Of a stretch of 64,000 bases of DNA, positions 18,809-27,733 are shown one piece after another. Under the pieces are notes generated by a model, which had not been told where the DNA came from, ran no database searches, and saw only the letters and a list, made by a program, of their open reading frames with translations. Source of the stretch: Alkalimonas mucilaginosa (GTDB lineage Bacteria > Pseudomonadota > Gammaproteobacteria > Enterobacterales > Alteromonadaceae); the NCBI RefSeq assembly GCF_036327005.1, contig NZ_JAUGZK010000003.1:62001-126000 (forward strand), in the 5' to 3' direction. The translations under genes were made by a program, and so were the position numbers. Numbering within the stretch: position 1 is the stretch's first letter; every line of letters starts with the position of its first letter.

Positions 18809-21800
18809 ATGCTAGGAAAAAAATTTAATGGTAACAAGTTAACCTTAGCCGTTGCTGCCGCGATTATCGGCGCCACCCCGGCTTTTGTTATGGCTGAAAA
18901 TGACAGCGGTGTCATTGCGGACGAGGTAACGGATTCAGTAGAGGTCATCGAAGTGCGGGGGATCCGTGGCAGCTTAATGAGTGCACAGAATCTGAAACGT
19001 TATGCCGATACGGTGAAAGATCTTGTCACAGCATCCGATATTGGTGCTTTGCCAGACAGATCTGTTACTGAAGCTCTGCAGCGTGTACCGGGTGTCACTA
19101 TCGAGCGCTTTGCATCATCCGACGATCCTAAGCATTATGCTGACGAAGGTACCGGAGTGTTGGTTCGTGGACTGGACAGGGTACGTTCCGAAGTAAATGG
19201 ACGTGGAGCTTTCAGCGCAAACCCCTGGGGAGGTCTGAGTTACGAAGATTTCCCGGCAGAGCTGTTGGGGGCGGTTGAAGTCGTCAAAAACCAAACGTCA
19301 GATCTGATCTCCGGCGGTATTGCCGGTACTGTAAACCTGATTACCCGCAAGCCGCTGGACTCTGATGAGCGTTTAATTTCCTTTAACGCCAAAGCAAATT
19401 ACGGTGATTTCCGTAAAGAAGTAACCCCTTCTTTCTCGGCTTTGTTTTCGGATAATTGGGATACCAGTTCAGGCCGATTTGGCTTTTTAATTGCCGCGTC
19501 ACACTCTGAGTTTAAAACCCGTGGTGATGGCATTGGCTTGGGCAACTTTCACTCCCGAGGTGATTCATTTGTTCCAACACTGGACGAGTGGGGCGGCATC
19601 ACCGGGGTTGATCCCGACTCGCCGGTCGATGGTCCGGCTCTGCCCGGGCAACCTGCTGGCAGTGTATGGCATGTGCCGGTCGCAATCCATATGAGTACGG
19701 CCGAAAATGACCGCAAGCGAACCGGTCTGACCAGTTCGTTGCAGTGGGCAAATACAGACAACACCCTGGTAGCTACTTTGGAACATATTCATTCAAAGGC
19801 ATCCCTGGAGTGGAATGAACGCCAAATTGGCCAGGCAGCTCAAGGCTTCAGAAGCTTTATGGGCTCATCGCAAAATTGGCGGGATGATGCAGATACTGGC
19901 CGTCCTTTAACAACCAACAATGGTTTTGTCACTTCAGGGGTTGTGCTTGGAGTCAGTCCGGAAACACCATTTTTCTACCGCAGTCGCTGGAATTACAATG
20001 AAAATACGGTAAAAGATACATCTTTCAATCTGCGTTACCGGCCGACAGATCGTTTATCACTTGTCTTTGACTACCAGCACATTGACTCTGAAAAAGTGGT
20101 GCATAATTACAGCATGTCCGGTCAAACCCGCGGCAACCACGTGCATGTGGTTTCCCCTTATTTTTTGGATATGCGTGGTTCACGCCCAACAGTTGAGTTT
20201 TTAAGTGACAACATCCTGACCCCGGGCTGGTCTCCTAATGAAGACTGGAACGGTCCTGTACCGAACTTGTTCTTAGGCAGCGGCATGGAGCAAGAGGAGC
20301 ACAATACAGCCAAAGCCAATAGCTTTAAATTTGATGCCACCTATGAACTTGATGGTACCTTTACCAGCATTAAAACCGGCTTTTACTTTACCGATAAAGA
20401 CTTAACCGTTCGTGATACCGCTTATGAGGGTTGGTCAGCTATTGGTACTCCCTGGGATATGAATGATCGTAATGCTGCAGCAGCTGTGAACCGTCCTGAG
20501 CTGTTTGAGCGGGTTGATTTTGCTGATTTTTACCATGGCAACGTACTCATTGGTAACGTCAACAACTTCTTATTCCCCAGAATGGACTTAGTCAGAAACT
20601 ACGCCGACTCCTTGCGTCAGGGCTGTAGAGATGGCTGGCACAATGCAACCAGCAGCGCTGCCAATGACGGGATCTGTACCGGCGTTTATGTGCCCTATAC
20701 CGATAAACCGAATCGCGTAGAAGGGCCTTTTGCAGCGCACAACATCAGCTCATCCAATGAAAAACGTACAGAGCTGTACTTGCGGGGTGACTTTGACTTT
20801 ATTGATTTACCCATACCGGTGAAAGGCAATATTGGCTTGCGCTATGTTAATTACAAGCTGGAGTCGACCGGCGCTTTTGTACAACCACTGGCCAGTAAGC
20901 GTGGCGATCCTGGGACCTCACTCAATGAGGTGATGCAACAGCCTGAATATCGACGCTATTACGATCTGGCCTCCGGTGAGTCGCAATTAAGCACCGTGAA
21001 AGGGACTGATTACAGTACGCTTCTGCCGAGCCTGAATTTAAACTTTGGTGTAACCGATGACGTGGTAGTACGCTTTGCTGCCTCGAAAGGATTGTATTAC
21101 CCAAGCTTGGTGGATGCCCGCAATATCAGTTTGCTCGATCTGGATTACAATCGCCGTTTGCAGAACCCTGCGGCTGATTATGATGAAGAAACCAACCCGG
21201 TGGTTGGACTGGATGATATAGCGGTCACAGCACTGGCTGGCAATCCTTACCTGAAGCCGGAAAGCTCAATTAATTTGGATGTAACGACAGAGTGGTATTT
21301 TGCTCCGGCAGGATTTTTGGCTGTTGGCGTATTCCACAAACGGCTGGATAAAATTATCCGCAACAGATCCTTTGAGTTGCCAATCGATTACAACGGCGAA
21401 CGATACAATGTATCGGCCTATGGCCCGGCAAACACTGGTTCCGGCACATTACGCGGTATTGAGTTTTCATACTCTCAATTCTACGACATGTTACCAGGCG
21501 CCTGGAGTGGGTTAGGGTTGCAGTTTAACTTTACCTACATTGACCAAAGTGGTCTGGAAGATCCGAACGAAATTTCAGAAGGCACATTAGGCTTTAATGA
21601 GGCGGGCGAGCGTATCGCAGACAATCGCAATACCTTCCGTGTTTTCAGTGGCTTGCCACTGCAGGGTTATTCCGATAAAAATATGAATATCGTTGGTATG
21701 TACGAATACAATGATATCTCATTCCGTCTCGCTTATACCTGGCGCTCTGAGTACCTGCTGACATTACGGGAATCAGAAGAATACGCGCCAGCTTTCGCCA

Positions 21801-21994
21801 AAGCTTCAGGCATGATGGATGCCAGTCTGTACTATTCCATTAATGATAACTGGAAAGTTGGTATAGAAGGCAGTAACTTGCTTAAAGCTGAGACCAAAAC
21901 ACAGTATCAGATGAATCAACAAGGTGATAGAACCGATGCGCTGAGTTTTACCACGGATCGTCGATACGCACTGAGCGTTCGTGCTGTGTTCTGA
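18809..21994 (+). CDS. TonB-dependent receptor, carbohydrate type
   Basis: 1,061 residues. A signal peptide ends near VMA (residue about 29). A TonB-box-like EVIEVRG follows, then a plug domain (ALPDRSVTEALQRVPGVTIERF, NQTSDLISGGIAGTVNLITRKPL), then a long barrel ending in a terminal Phe. The plug signature and length resemble the proteobacterial TBDR subfamily (TIGR01782) common in alteromonads and caulobacters near glycoside hydrolases. It should import an oligosaccharide or glycopeptide across the outer membrane with ExbB/ExbD/TonB energy. Divergent GH20 and a shared operator suggest an amino-sugar ligand. AGAGAAGAGAG lies before the ATG. Confidence 0.92.
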   Translation: MLGKKFNGNKLTLAVAAAIIGATPAFVMAENDSGVIADEVTDSVEVIEVRGIRGSLMSAQNLKRYADTVKDLVTASDIGALPDRSVTEALQRVPGVTIERFASSDDPKHYADEGTGVLVRGLDRVRSEVNGRGAFSANPWGGLSYEDFPAELLGAVEVVKNQTSDLISGGIAGTVNLITRKPLDSDERLISFNAKANYGDFRKEVTPSFSALFSDNWDTSSGRFGFLIAASHSEFKTRGDGIGLGNFHSRGDSFVPTLDEWGGITGVDPDSPVDGPALPGQPAGSVWHVPVAIHMSTAENDRKRTGLTSSLQWANTDNTLVATLEHIHSKASLEWNERQIGQAAQGFRSFMGSSQNWRDDADTGRPLTTNNGFVTSGVVLGVSPETPFFYRSRWNYNENTVKDTSFNLRYRPTDRLSLVFDYQHIDSEKVVHNYSMSGQTRGNHVHVVSPYFLDMRGSRPTVEFLSDNILTPGWSPNEDWNGPVPNLFLGSGMEQEEHNTAKANSFKFDATYELDGTFTSIKTGFYFTDKDLTVRDTAYEGWSAIGTPWDMNDRNAAAAVNRPELFERVDFADFYHGNVLIGNVNNFLFPRMDLVRNYADSLRQGCRDGWHNATSSAANDGICTGVYVPYTDKPNRVEGPFAAHNISSSNEKRTELYLRGDFDFIDLPIPVKGNIGLRYVNYKLESTGAFVQPLASKRGDPGTSLNEVMQQPEYRRYYDLASGESQLSTVKGTDYSTLLPSLNLNFGVTDDVVVRFAASKGLYYPSLVDARNISLLDLDYNRRLQNPAADYDEETNPVVGLDDIAVTALAGNPYLKPESSINLDVTTEWYFAPAGFLAVGVFHKRLDKIIRNRSFELPIDYNGERYNVSAYGPANTGSGTLRGIEFSYSQFYDMLPGAWSGLGLQFNFTYIDQSGLEDPNEISEGTLGFNEAGERIADNRNTFRVFSGLPLQGYSDKNMNIVGMYEYNDISFRLAYTWRSEYLLTLRESEEYAPAFAKASGMMDASLYYSINDNWKVGIEGSNLLKAETKTQYQMNQQGDRTDALSFTTDRRYALSVRAVF

Positions 21995-22008
21995 TAGCAC
22001 AAGTAAAT

Positions 22009-22036
22009 AACCGCGTGGCAGTGTTGCGCGGTTTTA
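22009..22036 (+). terminator. Terminator after the TonB receptor
   Basis: AACCGCG (22009-22015) pairs with CGCGGTT (22027-22033) and runs into TTTT, 15 bases after the stop codon. Confidence 0.75.
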
Positions 22037-22068
22037 AGCTGCTTCTCTATGGATTATCTTGATTATTG

Positions 22069-22111
22069 TCTGATACCACAGCGTTATACCAGATAAAGCT
22101 GTGGTATCAGA
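22069..22111. repeat. Perfect 14-bp inverted repeat
   Basis: TCTGATACCACAGC (22069-22082) and GCTGTGGTATCAGA (22098-22111) are exact reverse complements, separated by 15 bases. No T run follows. It may be a structured leader, a protein site, or a second terminator-like stem after the receptor gene. Confidence 0.6.
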
Positions 22112-22129
22112 TGCCCGCATTAAATGTCA

Positions 22130-22162
22130 AACAGTTGTTACTAGCATAACAACTGTTATACT
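22130..22162 (+). promoter_or_regulatory. Operator palindrome overlapping a promoter
   Basis: AACAGTTGTTA (22130-22140), a 6-base gap, and TAACAACTGTT (22147-22157) form a perfect 11-bp dyad. TTGTTA (22135-22140) and TATACT (22157-22162) with 16-base spacing make a plausible -35/-10, so a repressor on the dyad would block this promoter. The next gene is the membrane protein at 22292. Confidence 0.5.
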
Positions 22163-22291
22163 AACCCTCTGTTATAAACCCTGCTGATGAACACTACCGA
22201 TTACAGCTGCACAGTCCAAACACGGCTGGCTTTCTCCGCTGGTTGCAGGTCCTATCTTCTTCGCACGGCGATACAGAGGTGTTTCAAAAAT

Positions 22292-23209
22292 ATGGAAGCA
22301 ATGCAGGCACTTAAATTAAAACTGATTAAACTTTTTTTGCCGTATCTTGGCTTTAGTATTGCTTTGTTAGCAGCCTACAACCTTGGCCGCTGGGTATTAG
22401 ATATACAACTGGGGCTTGTTTCACTTAAAACGGAAATCCTGGATTTCTGGCTACCCTGGCTGCTGCCATGGTTATGTATACCGTTATGGCTTAAGCGCCG
22501 GATTAGGCTATTGCAGGGGGCGGGCTGGCAACAGGATGGCTATTTTGCACATTATTTTGTTATCAATATTTCTGTTGCAGTCGTTATTTTTATCAGTCAA
22601 ATCAACATGACCAGTGCACCGTTTTCTTTGATCTCTCTGCAGCACGTCAGTGATGTCATGCAACACCCCAGGCAGCAATACTTTGATATAGAAATATTTA
22701 ACGTCCCCCGCAGCCGCTGTCGCAATATACAATTTACTGACTCCATCAGTAGCAGAGGTGGCACTAGCTACAACTTTAAAAATTACTATACTTGCCCGCT
22801 TGATCAATCTGGTACCCTTTGGTACGCCGTGTTATTTTCGAAACGCTATAATCCTGATGTAGATGACTTGCCACGCCAACAGGAACAACAGCGTTTCAAT
22901 ACAACGACAGAACAAAAATTTGCGCAATTGGACTTACAGCAAGTCAGCTACTTTGAGCGCCTGCGCCCATCTAATGACTTAACAGCTTTACTCAAAGTTA
23001 TCCCAATACCTTCTGCAACAGCTGACCCTATGGTATTGCGAGCTCGGCATGAACCCTTTAGCCAACGACTGGGGCATGATTATAGCGATACTTTGTATGC
23101 CTTTATAATCGCTGCTGTTGTGGTATTCCTAATGCTGCTGGTTGCCAAGGTAAAACCAGAAGCACTGCAGGCTGAAAACAAACGAAAACCTCGGCAGGTA
23201 ACGAAATAA
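22292..23209 (+). CDS. Membrane protein of unknown function
   Basis: About 305 residues from the ATG at 22292, which has GAGGTG ten bases upstream; the frame is open from 22187. Three hydrophobic segments lie near the N-terminus (LFLPYLGFSIALLAAYNLG, WLPWLLPWLCIPLWL, YFVINISVAVVIFISQI) and one near the C-terminus (YAFIIAAVVVFLMLLVA). Between them is a hydrophilic domain of roughly 170 residues with two cysteines (RCRN and YTCP). I do not recognise the family. Its stop abuts the nrtR stop on the other strand. A palindrome overlapping a promoter lies upstream, so it may be specifically regulated. Confidence 0.7.
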   Translation: MEAMQALKLKLIKLFLPYLGFSIALLAAYNLGRWVLDIQLGLVSLKTEILDFWLPWLLPWLCIPLWLKRRIRLLQGAGWQQDGYFAHYFVINISVAVVIFISQINMTSAPFSLISLQHVSDVMQHPRQQYFDIEIFNVPRSRCRNIQFTDSISSRGGTSYNFKNYYTCPLDQSGTLWYAVLFSKRYNPDVDDLPRQQEQQRFNTTTEQKFAQLDLQQVSYFERLRPSNDLTALLKVIPIPSATADPMVLRARHEPFSQRLGHDYSDTLYAFIIAAVVVFLMLLVAKVKPEALQAENKRKPRQVTK

Positions 23210-23896
23210 TCAGTCACCCAGGTTGCGATTGAAGTGGGTAATGTCAACACCTGGCTTGAGCTGGTAAAGCTGAGCTTGCCTGCCCCCCGATGAAACTTTT
23301 TGCTCGGTTAAATGAAACATATTACTGGCTTCAATGCGTCGCATTAGGCTTTTGCGCTGAATTTCCTTGCCGATAATCGCCTCGATCACCGCTTTAAGCT
23401 GGCCAACAGTAAAAGCCGGTGGCAAGCAATACACTGGCAACATGCTGTACAAGGCTTTTTGTTTCAGTCTGTGATGAGCACGCTGAATGATCTCTTGGTG
23501 ATCAAATGCCAACTGCAAGCTAGCTATATCTTGTACTGGCCACCAGCTCGCCTGTGAGACCGTTGCTATATTGCTACTGACCGCTGAATAGGGCACTAAA
23601 GCAAAAAAAGCAAGACTAACACTGTAGCCGCGGGGATCCCGCCCCTTACCAGAAAAAACCTCCAGTTGCTCCAGGTAACCGGGTTGTAAGCCAGTTTTTT
23701 GCTGCAATTTACGCATAGCAGCAGCTTCCACACTGCTATCCTGCTCAATGTCAATAAAGCCACCAGGTAAGCTCCAGCAACCATCGAAAGGTGGTGCTGC
23801 ACGCCGGATTAAAAGCAGATGTAATACATTGTTTTTTATAGAAAACATGACGTTATCTATCGTAAATAACGGCTGAGAAAAATCTAGACTGGCCAT
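23210..23896 (-). CDS. nrtR: NrtR, Nudix-related repressor of NAD metabolism
   Basis: 228 residues from the ATG at 23896, which has GAGGTG upstream; the frame is open further to 23935. The N-terminal Nudix fold contains GGFIDIEQDSSVEAA then MRKLQQKTG. The catalytic REUxEE core reads RKLQQK, so hydrolase activity is probably lost, as in known NrtR regulators. The C-terminal part (residues about 150-228) is the winged-helix DNA-binding domain of the family. NrtR represses NAD synthesis and salvage genes and responds to ADP-ribose. It is divergent from a PRPP synthase-nadV operon with two TGTC-N5-GACA dyads between. Confidence 0.88.
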   Translation of the reverse strand: MASLDFSQPLFTIDNVMFSIKNNVLHLLLIRRAAPPFDGCWSLPGGFIDIEQDSSVEAAAMRKLQQKTGLQPGYLEQLEVFSGKGRDPRGYSVSLAFFALVPYSAVSSNIATVSQASWWPVQDIASLQLAFDHQEIIQRAHHRLKQKALYSMLPVYCLPPAFTVGQLKAVIEAIIGKEIQRKSLMRRIEASNMFHLTEQKVSSGGRQAQLYQLKPGVDITHFNRNLGD

Positions 23897-23909
23897 AGAA
23901 CACCTCATT

Positions 23910-23926
23910 AATGTCACTAAGACACT
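23910..23926. promoter_or_regulatory. Putative NrtR operator 1
   Basis: AATGTC-ACTAA-GACACT, a TGTC-N5-GACA dyad 14 bases upstream of the nrtR start. It probably mediates autoregulation. It shares its core with the second site at 24015-24031. Confidence 0.65.
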
Positions 23927-24014
23927 ATATGCCATTTCACGGCTATTTTCAAAGTTGTTAGATACTTTTTGTCTAGAAAAGCTCTGGTAATGTCAGAAAA
24001 GAAGGCATACCATA

Positions 24015-24031
24015 TGTGTCATTAAGACATT
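24015..24031. promoter_or_regulatory. Putative NrtR operator 2
   Basis: TGTGTC-ATTAA-GACATT, the same TGTC-N5-GACA dyad, 74 bases upstream of the PRPP synthase gene. It probably controls the NAD salvage operon. Confidence 0.65.
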
Positions 24032-24104
24032 AACATTCATTTGAATTAAGTATTACGTCGATAGCTTGTTCGATGGTATTATTTGACCTTTTTTAGGAGC
24101 CGGT

Positions 24105-24959
24105 ATGGAAAACTGCATTCAGAAGGACTTTTATCAACTGCCTGCACTGGCAGGGGGCAACTTTACACAATTCAGCTTTGGTGCCGGTGAAAGCCATGTA
24201 CGGCTTACCAGCATACCGGCTCGACGGGTCCAGTTGCTGTTTCGTTATCAGGGGGATGAATCTCTGATGCAGTTGTTGCTGCTGACCGATGCGCTTAAAA
24301 GAGCCGGTACCGAGCAGATCGATTTGTGGATACCGTACTTTCCCGGAGCGCGACAGGATAGGCTATGCAACCCTGGTGAGCCTTTGTCGGTTAAAGTATA
24401 CGCTGATCTGATCAATGCCCAACATTATGCCAGTGTCACTGTATTTGACCCGCATAGTGATGTTTGTCCGGCACTGCTGCATCGGGTAAAGGTTGTAAAA
24501 AACCATGCGTTTGTCGCTGAAGTGTTGGCCAGCTTGCCCGGGAAAATTACCCTGATTTCTCCGGATGCCGGAGCCAACAAAAAAGTATTTGAGTTATCTG
24601 CTTATCTGGGTGCTTTGCCGGTGGTGCGGGCCGATAAAATCCGCGATGTACGGGATGGTAAGATCATTGCTACCGAGGTGTTTTCCGACAATTTGCAAGG
24701 TGCACACTGTGTCATCGTTGATGATATCTGTGCCGGCGGCCGGACTTTTATTGAATTAGCGAAAAAGTTGAAAGAGAAAGGGGCAGAAAAGATTTTCTTA
24801 ATCGTTTCGCACTATGAAGGCAGTGCAAACGAGGCGTTGTTGCAACAAAGCGGAATAGACCAGGTGTTTTGCACGGATAGCCTACAGCCGGACGCTTCAG
24901 GTTTGATTCACGTAACTGATGTAACGAATTATCTGGCTTTACAAGGAGATACAAAATGA
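24105..24959 (+). CDS. Ribose-phosphate pyrophosphokinase (PRPP synthase) dedicated to NAD salvage
   Basis: 284 residues. Makes PRPP from ribose-5-phosphate and ATP. Visible family segments are PYFPGARQDRLCNPGEPLSVKVYADLIN (the ATP/catalytic region), FDPHSDV, and the PRPP-binding loop VIVDDICAGGRTF. It is shorter than housekeeping Prs (about 315 residues). The stop overlaps the next start by ATGA, so PRPP is made together with the phosphoribosyltransferase that uses it. TTTTTTAGGAG precedes the ATG. The operon is probably repressed by the divergent NrtR. Confidence 0.9.
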   Translation: MENCIQKDFYQLPALAGGNFTQFSFGAGESHVRLTSIPARRVQLLFRYQGDESLMQLLLLTDALKRAGTEQIDLWIPYFPGARQDRLCNPGEPLSVKVYADLINAQHYASVTVFDPHSDVCPALLHRVKVVKNHAFVAEVLASLPGKITLISPDAGANKKVFELSAYLGALPVVRADKIRDVRDGKIIATEVFSDNLQGAHCVIVDDICAGGRTFIELAKKLKEKGAEKIFLIVSHYEGSANEALLQQSGIDQVFCTDSLQPDASGLIHVTDVTNYLALQGDTK

Positions 24960-26431
24960 AGTTAAACCCTGTCATCGCAATTGATGGGTATAAAGTCGAT
25001 CACCGTCGGCAATACCCGGATGATACGCAAATTATCTTTAGCAATCTGACAGCCCGGGCTACGCGCCGTGCCTACACCGATAAAATGGTATTTTTTGGGT
25101 TGCAGTACTTTATCAAAGACTTTTTGATCGACAGCTGGAACCGCGATTTTTTCCAACGCCCGAAGGCTGAAGTGGTATCGGCATTTGAGCGGCGGATTAA
25201 TAACTATCTGGGGCCAAATAATGTTGGTACAGATCACATTGCTGCATTGCATGACTTGGGGTATTTGCCAGTAAAAATCATGGCATTGCCTGAAGGCTCG
25301 GTGTATCCACTGAAAGTTCCTTGTCTGGTAATTTATAACACAGATGAGCGCTTTTTCTGGCTGACCAATTACCTGGAAACCATTTTATCGGCCAACGTCT
25401 GGGGTATGTGTACCAGTGCAACTACAGCGCACCAGTACAAAAAGATCCTGACGCACTATGCCGCAGAAACAGACGGCAGTACTGAGTTTGTTAACTGGCA
25501 GGGCCATGATTTTAGTTTCCGAGGGATGTTTGGTGTGCAAGCTGCCACCATGAGTGGTGCCGCTCATTTGTTAAGCTTTACCGGCACGGACACTATTCCA
25601 GCGATCGACTTTCTTGAGCAGTACTATTATGCAAACAGCGATCATGAATTGGTTGGTGGTAGTGTTGCGGCCACAGAACATTCCGTGATGTGTGCCGGTG
25701 GCATGGAGAATGAGCTGGACACCTTCAGGCGTCTGATAGAAGACATCTATCCGCAAGGGATCGTCAGCATCGTATCCGACTCCTGGGACTTTTGGCAGGT
25801 GATGACGGATTTCACCGTGCAGTTAAAAGATAAAATCCTGGCGCGTGATGGCAAGGTGGTTTTCCGTCCAGATACAGGTTGTCCGGTTAAAGTGATCTGT
25901 GGTGACCCGGATGCAGAGCCAGGCAGTCCGGAATTTAAAGGCGCCATCGAGTGTTTGTGGCAGGTGTTTGGTGGTAGCACAACCGCAAAAGGCTATAAGA
26001 TTTTGGACCCACATGTTGGGCTTATCTATGGGGACTCCATCACTATTGAGCGTGCTGAAGCTATCTGTGCTGGTCTTAAGGCCAAAGGATTTGCTTCGAC
26101 CAATGTGGTATTTGGTATCGGTAGTTATACCTATCAATATGTCACTCGTGATACCGATGGTTTTGCCGTAAAGGCTACTTTTGCCAAAGTAGCGGGGCTT
26201 GATCGGGAAATCTTCAAAGCTCCCAAAACCGATGATGGTACCAAGCGCTCCGCTAAAGGATTAGTCGCTGTATTTAAAGATAGTAACGGCGACTATTATC
26301 TGAAAGATCAGGCCAGCTGGCATGATGTCAATCACTGTGAGCTACAAGCTGTCTTTGAAAACGGCGAACTGCTGATCAATCAGAGCTTAGCTGAGATCCG
26401 TCAGCGTCTGGCAGACTCCATTGCCAGTTAA
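24956..26431 (+). CDS. nadV: Nicotinamide phosphoribosyltransferase
   Basis: 491 residues, matching bacterial NadV and eukaryotic NAMPT. Converts nicotinamide and PRPP to NMN, a salvage route that bypasses deamidation. Characteristic stretches are DGYKVDHRRQYP, FFGLQYFI, WQGHDFSFRGM, ATEHSVMCAG, VSDSWDFWQV, FRPDTGCP and YGDSIT. It is translationally coupled to the PRPP synthase gene (ATGA). The encoded pair plus NrtR forms a compact NAD-salvage unit like those on some large phages and in alteromonads. Confidence 0.95.
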   Translation: MKLNPVIAIDGYKVDHRRQYPDDTQIIFSNLTARATRRAYTDKMVFFGLQYFIKDFLIDSWNRDFFQRPKAEVVSAFERRINNYLGPNNVGTDHIAALHDLGYLPVKIMALPEGSVYPLKVPCLVIYNTDERFFWLTNYLETILSANVWGMCTSATTAHQYKKILTHYAAETDGSTEFVNWQGHDFSFRGMFGVQAATMSGAAHLLSFTGTDTIPAIDFLEQYYYANSDHELVGGSVAATEHSVMCAGGMENELDTFRRLIEDIYPQGIVSIVSDSWDFWQVMTDFTVQLKDKILARDGKVVFRPDTGCPVKVICGDPDAEPGSPEFKGAIECLWQVFGGSTTAKGYKILDPHVGLIYGDSITIERAEAICAGLKAKGFASTNVVFGIGSYTYQYVTRDTDGFAVKATFAKVAGLDREIFKAPKTDDGTKRSAKGLVAVFKDSNGDYYLKDQASWHDVNHCELQAVFENGELLINQSLAEIRQRLADSIAS

Positions 26432-26440
26432 CCAAATCAC

Positions 26441-26473
26441 CCGAAGATACTGCCAGTCGGGCAGCATCTTCGG
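26441..26473 (+). terminator. Hairpin after nadV
   Basis: CCGAAGAT and CTGCC (26441-26454, one unpaired base between them) pair with GGCAG and ATCTTCGG (26460-26473). There is no T run directly after. A second, weaker hairpin with TTTT follows at about 26493-26525. Confidence 0.55.
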
Positions 26474-26561
26474 CAGTTAACACCGGTGCGAACACCTTGC
26501 ACTGTTGCTTTGGTGCAGGGGGTTTTGCATGGCATTACTCGTTTAATTTTAGGGATAAAAC

Positions 26562-26954
26562 ATGAAATATTTGCTGTCTGCCGCTTTATTGCTTGCTCCT
26601 TTTATCGTCAATGCCGACGAAGAAGAATGCAAGGTGATGGATATCGCCAGCCTGACCTATGTTGAAAACATTCAGGTAGTAGCTGATGCGGATGTCGGGG
26701 CCATCTACCAGGCGAAAGCGGAGCATCTGATGGCTTTTGCCAAGGAGCATAAAGTGGAAGGCTTTCGTATTATAAGCCAGGATGCAACGGTTAGCTCCAG
26801 CTGCTGTGGCAATATGGGTTTGCAACTGAACGTGAATTTTCAGATCACATACAGCCCCAGTTACCAGGCATTCACTGCCTTACAGAAGCATAGTGGCTCA
26901 GGCATGGTATCAACCTACCGTACTGGCATGGAGTCGTGCAAAGCCAGTAACTAA
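26562..26954 (+). CDS. Small secreted protein of unknown function
   Basis: 130 residues. A clear signal peptide (KYLLSAALLLAPFIVNA, cleavage near residue 18) leads to a mature protein of about 110 residues. Its cysteines (EECKV, SSCCGN, ESCKAS) could form disulfides. I do not recognise the family. It lies alone between the nadV hairpins and the DUF6795-like gene. AGGGATAAAAC precedes the ATG. Confidence 0.7.
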   Translation: MKYLLSAALLLAPFIVNADEEECKVMDIASLTYVENIQVVADADVGAIYQAKAEHLMAFAKEHKVEGFRIISQDATVSSSCCGNMGLQLNVNFQITYSPSYQAFTALQKHSGSGMVSTYRTGMESCKASN

Positions 26955-27110
26955 AATCTCATGCAATCAGCCTGGTTGTTACTGCCTGGCTGATTGCCAC
27001 TACATAGCCTTGTGATAATTAACCGAAGTGGGGCTTGTTTATGTTTAGCAAGATCCTTATCGTAACAATAAAGGTATCAGGTAGTTTATTGTAGAGGTTT
27101 CAGTATCAAA

Positions 27111-27602
27111 GTGCTTAAACTATCACTGGGGTTGCTGCTTTTTTCAACGCAGGTGAATGCAAGTATGTTTGGATGGCTTAAGCGGTACGATGTACATTTG
27201 TGCCCGGAGGTTCGTGGTATCATCAGCAACAATGGGGAGCCTCTGGCAGGTCTGCGAGTGTACCGTGAGCTTGATTACGACAGAGCGTACAGTGATTCTG
27301 CGATAACTGATGCTCAGGGGCGCTTTTTCTTTGCAGAGAAAAATATTCGTTCGCGCTTGCCCGGTAATATGCTGGATCAGAGTACAGTCCGTCAGGTGCT
27401 GTCTGTGGATTACCAACAAAAAACCTACGTATTATGGTACAGCTCTACCCCGAGCCTACAGCCTCATTCCGCATTTCAGCAGGCTTTATCTGATTTACAG
27501 TGTGAACTGAGCTCTCCAGAGCAACACATGGTGTTCGCCAATGAGGAGTATCCGGATCACCCGCTAGGGGTGGTTGGCATTTGCAAACCAGCATCCCCAT
27601 AA
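27111..27602 (+). CDS. Secreted DUF6795-like protein
   Basis: 163 residues from a GTG start. The N-terminal LKLSLGLLLFSTQVNA is a good signal peptide, which supports this start over the internal ATG at 27165. The mature part has a carboxypeptidase-regulatory-like fold pattern (VRGIISNNGEPLAGLRVYRELDYD, TDAQGRFFFAEKNIRSRLPG). It ends GVVGICKPA and resembles the DUF6795 family found in vibrios and relatives (my recollection of the family, not a search). Function unknown. Confidence 0.65.
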   Translation: MLKLSLGLLLFSTQVNASMFGWLKRYDVHLCPEVRGIISNNGEPLAGLRVYRELDYDRAYSDSAITDAQGRFFFAEKNIRSRLPGNMLDQSTVRQVLSVDYQQKTYVLWYSSTPSLQPHSAFQQALSDLQCELSSPEQHMVFANEEYPDHPLGVVGICKPASP

Positions 27603-27674
27603 GCAAGATGCCGCCTGTCGCTGAGCCCATTGCAGAAACGATGATTGGCGTGTATTGCAGCCTGGAGACTACTG

Positions 27675-27702
27675 TTGCTTTAAAAGCTAAATCAGATACA
27701 AT
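27675..27702 (+). promoter_or_regulatory. Promoter of micropeptide module, copy 1
   Basis: TTGCTT (27675-27680), 16 bases, TACAAT (27697-27702). The whole 28-base stretch is nearly the same at 35545-35572, before the second copy of the micropeptide gene. Confidence 0.6.
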
Positions 27703-27733
27703 CCGAATTAATTGTAATAACAAGGATTTAGGT

